DNA of 64,000 nt from Flavobacterium glycines (GTDB lineage Bacteria; Bacteroidota; Bacteroidia; Flavobacteriales; Flavobacteriaceae): NCBI RefSeq assembly GCF_900100165.1, contig NZ_FNEO01000001.1, positions 1,674,001-1,738,000 of the forward strand, written 5' to 3'. The notes under the pieces were generated by a model. It was not told the origin of the DNA. It made no database searches and saw nothing but the letters and a program-made list of their open reading frames with translations. Both the position numbers and the translations under genes were made by a program. Shown one piece after another: positions 62,168 through 64,000 of the stretch (position 1 is the first letter of the stretch; each line of letters starts with the position of its first letter).

Positions 62168-63355
62168 ATGGCAAAAGAAAGTTTTAATCGTTCGAAACCA
62201 CACTTGAATATTGGTACTATCGGACACGTAGATCACGGAAAGACTACTTTGACTGCTGCGATCACTAAAGTATTATCTGATGCAGGATACTGTCAAGCTA
62301 AGTCTTTTGATCAAATTGACAACGCTCCAGAAGAGAAAGAAAGAGGTATTACTATTAATACATCTCACGTAGAGTATGAAACTGCTAACCGTCACTACGC
62401 TCACGTAGACTGTCCAGGTCACGCGGATTACGTTAAGAACATGGTTACTGGTGCTGCTCAAATGGACGGTGCTATCTTAGTAGTTGCTGCTACAGATGGT
62501 CCAATGCCACAAACTCGTGAGCACATCCTTTTAGGACGTCAGGTAGGTATTCCTCGTATCGTTGTTTTCATGAACAAAGTGGATATGGTTGATGATGCTG
62601 AGTTGTTAGAGCTTGTTGAAATGGAAATCAGAGATTTATTGTCTTTCTATGAGTATGATGGAGATAACTGTCCTGTAATCCAAGGTTCTGCTTTAGGAGG
62701 ATTGAATAATGATCCAAACTGGGTACCTAAAATTATCGAATTAATGGAAGCTGTTGATGCTTGGATCGAAGAGCCAGTACGTGACGTAGCTAAACCATTC
62801 TTGATGCCAGTTGAGGATGTATTTACAATTACAGGTCGTGGAACTGTTGCTACAGGTCGTATCGAAACTGGAGTTGCTAACACTGGAGATCCTGTTGAAA
62901 TCATTGGTATGGGAGCTGAGAAATTAACTTCTACTATTACTGGGGTTGAGATGTTCCGTAAAATCCTTGATAGAGGTGAGGCTGGAGATAACGTAGGTTT
63001 ATTGTTAAGAGGTATTGATAAAGCTGATATCAAACGTGGTATGGTTATTATTAAGCCAGGTTCAGTAAAACCACACAAAAAATTCAAAGCTGAGGTTTAT
63101 ATCTTGAAAAAAGAAGAAGGTGGACGTCACACTCCATTCCATAATAACTACCGTCCACAGTTCTACGTACGTACAACTGACGTAACAGGAGTTATTACTT
63201 TACCAGAAGGTGTAGAGATGGTTATGCCAGGGGATAACTTAACTATCAATGTTGAGTTGTTAAGCCCAATCGCTATGAACGTAGGTTTACGTTTTGCTAT
63301 CCGTGAAGGTGGTAGAACTGTAGGTGCTGGTCAGGTAACTGAAATTGTAGAGTAA
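62168..63355 (+). CDS. tuf: elongation factor Tu
   Basis: 395 residues. GTPase that brings aminoacyl-tRNA to the ribosome. G1 GHVDHGKTT near 19, effector region [13 protein letters not shown]3 [13 protein letters not shown]4 MNKVDMVDD, then domains 2 and 3 ([35 protein letters not shown]). It follows tRNA-Thr(GGT) by 55 bases and precedes tRNA-Trp, secE and nusG, the usual bacteroidetal order. It uses strongly biased codons, as expected for a very highly expressed gene. Confidence 0.99.
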   Translation: MAKESFNRSKPHLNIGTIGHVDHGKTTLTAAITKVLSDAGYCQAKSFDQIDNAPEEKERGITINTSHVEYETANRHYAHVDCPGHADYVKNMVTGAAQMDGAILVVAATDGPMPQTREHILLGRQVGIPRIVVFMNKVDMVDDAELLELVEMEIRDLLSFYEYDGDNCPVIQGSALGGLNNDPNWVPKIIELMEAVDAWIEEPVRDVAKPFLMPVEDVFTITGRGTVATGRIETGVANTGDPVEIIGMGAEKLTSTITGVEMFRKILDRGEAGDNVGLLLRGIDKADIKRGMVIIKPGSVKPHKKFKAEVYILKKEEGGRHTPFHNNYRPQFYVRTTDVTGVITLPEGVEMVMPGDNLTINVELLSPIAMNVGLRFAIREGGRTVGAGQVTEIVE

Positions 63356-63371
63356 TCTATATAAAATAAAA

Positions 63372-63409
63372 AAAGCCAGTTGATTTTCTTAATTGAGGTC
63401 ACTGGCTTT
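63372..63409 (+). terminator. hairpin after tuf
   Basis: AAAGCCAGT (63372-63380) pairs with ACTGGCTTT (63401-63409) around a 20-base loop. The T-tail is short, so it may only be an attenuator or a processing site before tRNA-Trp. Confidence 0.5.
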
Positions 63410-63413
63410 AATT

Positions 63414-63484
63414 ACGGGCGTAGTTCAAGGGTAGAATAGCGGTCTCCAAAACCGTTGATGGGGGTTCGAATCCCTCCGCCCGTG
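63414..63484 (+). tRNA. tRNA-Trp (anticodon CCA)
   Basis: 71 bases, acceptor ACGGGCG/CGCCCGT, D-arm GTTCAAGGGTAGAAT, anticodon stem GCGGT-CTCCAAA-ACCGT (anticodon CCA) and T-arm with GTTCGAATC. It lies between tuf and secE. Confidence 0.95.
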
Positions 63485-63502
63485 CAAAAAAAATATATCA
63501 TA

Positions 63503-63700
63503 ATGGCAAAAATTGTTAATTACATATCAGAAGCATTTGAAGAATTGAAGTCAAATGTAACTTGGCCAGCATGGGCTGAGGTGCAGAGTCTAACAATTAT
63601 TGTGGCTGTTTTTTCGGTACTATTTGCTTTAGCTACATGGGGAGTGGATGAGTTTTTTGCAAAAGCATTAGCAGGATTTTTTAACTGGTTAAAAGCGTAG
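63503..63700 (+). CDS. secE: preprotein translocase subunit SecE
   Basis: 65 residues: an amphipathic helix with EELKSNVTWPAWAEVQ, then one membrane span (about 30-60), the minimal SecE form. The true start is the ATG at 63503 (MAKIVNYISE), because an earlier in-frame ATG lies inside tRNA-Trp. It is an essential part of the SecYEG channel. nusG begins 9 bases after its stop. Confidence 0.95.
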   Translation: MAKIVNYISEAFEELKSNVTWPAWAEVQSLTIIVAVFSVLFALATWGVDEFFAKALAGFFNWLKA

Positions 63701-63709
63701 TTTTATATT

Positions 63710-64000
63710 ATGGCAGATAATAATGTTAAAAAATGGTATGTTGTTCGAGCAGTAAGTGGGCAAGAAAATAAAGTTAAGGCATATATAGAAACAGAGATCT
63801 CTAGATTAGGGATGTCTGATTATGTGTCTCAGGTACTTGTTCCTACTGAGAAAGTAGTATCGGTAAAGGATGGAAAGAAATTAGTTAAGGAAAAAGTATA
63901 TTTTCCTGGCTATGTTATGATAGAAGCTAATTTAATTGGAGAGATTCCTCATATTATTAAATCGGTGACTAGTGTTATTGGGTTTTTAGGTGAGACAAAA
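63710..64000 (+). CDS. nusG: transcription termination/antitermination factor NusG, 5' part
   Basis: The first 97 residues of NusG (KKWYVVRAVSGQENKVKAYIE, later VYFPGYVMIEANL), cut by the window edge. The N-terminal NGN domain is seen; it binds RNA polymerase. The C-terminal KOW domain should lie beyond 64000. The ATG at 63710 follows secE directly, as in most bacteria. Confidence 0.95.
   Translation, partial: MADNNVKKWYVVRAVSGQENKVKAYIETEISRLGMSDYVSQVLVPTEKVVSVKDGKKLVKEKVYFPGYVMIEANLIGEIPHIIKSVTSVIGFLGETK

Noticed and set aside
1..64000. CRISPR array, insertion-sequence transposase, prophage or N2O reductase genes
   Set aside because: No regularly spaced repeat array, transposase, phage structural gene or nosZ-like frame was seen. 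The only recombinase is the XerC-type protein in a housekeeping context.

Overview
The window comes from a denitrifying member of the Bacteroidota, most likely Flavobacterium or a close relative. The evidence is AT-rich DNA, promoters of the TAnnTTTG type, almost no Shine-Dalgarno sequences, a type 9 secretion (gliding-type) C-terminal sorting domain, bacteroidetal families (putative porin, DUF2851, MG2/TonB-plug protein) and a tuf-tRNA-Trp-secE-nusG order. The species is not identifiable by reading alone.

Layout. 1-4.9 kb: end of a LysM protein, hemL, a Spy-like protein and nadAB. 4.9-7.4 kb: two nearly identical Rrf2 regulators flanking a GAF/PAS sensor gene that carries an apparent frameshift. 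7.4-12.4 kb (minus strand): an anaerobic operon with a Ric/YtfE iron-sulfur repair protein, class III ribonucleotide reductase whose glycyl-radical segment is a separate 54-residue gene, its activase NrdG, and a heme-copper-oxidase/NnrS-like membrane protein. 12.6-32.3 kb (plus strand): a nitrate-to-N2O respiration island. It holds norCB, norQ, norD, a hemerythrin-PAS protein, norE and norF, then nirK (fused to cytochrome c), a free cytochrome c, nirV, a SCO protein and an outer-membrane barrel. Two NarK transporters follow, and then a five-gene nitrate reductase module (b-type cytochrome, molybdopterin catalytic subunit, four-cluster ferredoxin subunit, Tat-type Rieske protein, small membrane protein).

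32.4-60 kb: mostly housekeeping and envelope genes (Spy-like protein, MG2/plug protein, D-lactate dehydrogenase, lysS, a T9SS cargo protein, lipB, rnhB, a porin, DUF2851, an Mla-type transporter, flotillin, PspC, APC permease, acyl-CoA dehydrogenase). Between ldhA and lysS sits a predicted RloA/RloB (AbiL-like) defence pair, next to a degenerate tRNA-like element. 60-64 kb: rpsU with an exceptional Shine-Dalgarno sequence, xerC-type recombinase, hpf, four tRNAs, tuf, secE and the start of nusG.

How it fits together. Nitrate enters through NarK1/NarK2 and is probably reduced in the cytoplasm by the unusual Rieske-containing reductase. Nitrite is reduced to NO by the lipoprotein NirK-cytochrome c, and NO to N2O by NorCB, which NorQ/NorD/NorE/NorF help assemble. 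No N2O reductase is visible here. Ric, the hemerythrin-PAS protein and the Rrf2 pair plausibly handle or sense NO damage, and class III RNR supports DNA synthesis without oxygen. The promoters of norC, nirK and narK1 share an FNR/NnrR-like half-site pair at exactly the same distance from the -7 box, which suggests one CRP/FNR-family activator encoded elsewhere. No stretch longer than 300 bases lacks a gene; the longest gaps (5366-5658 and 38632-38915) hold only the promoter region and the elements listed.
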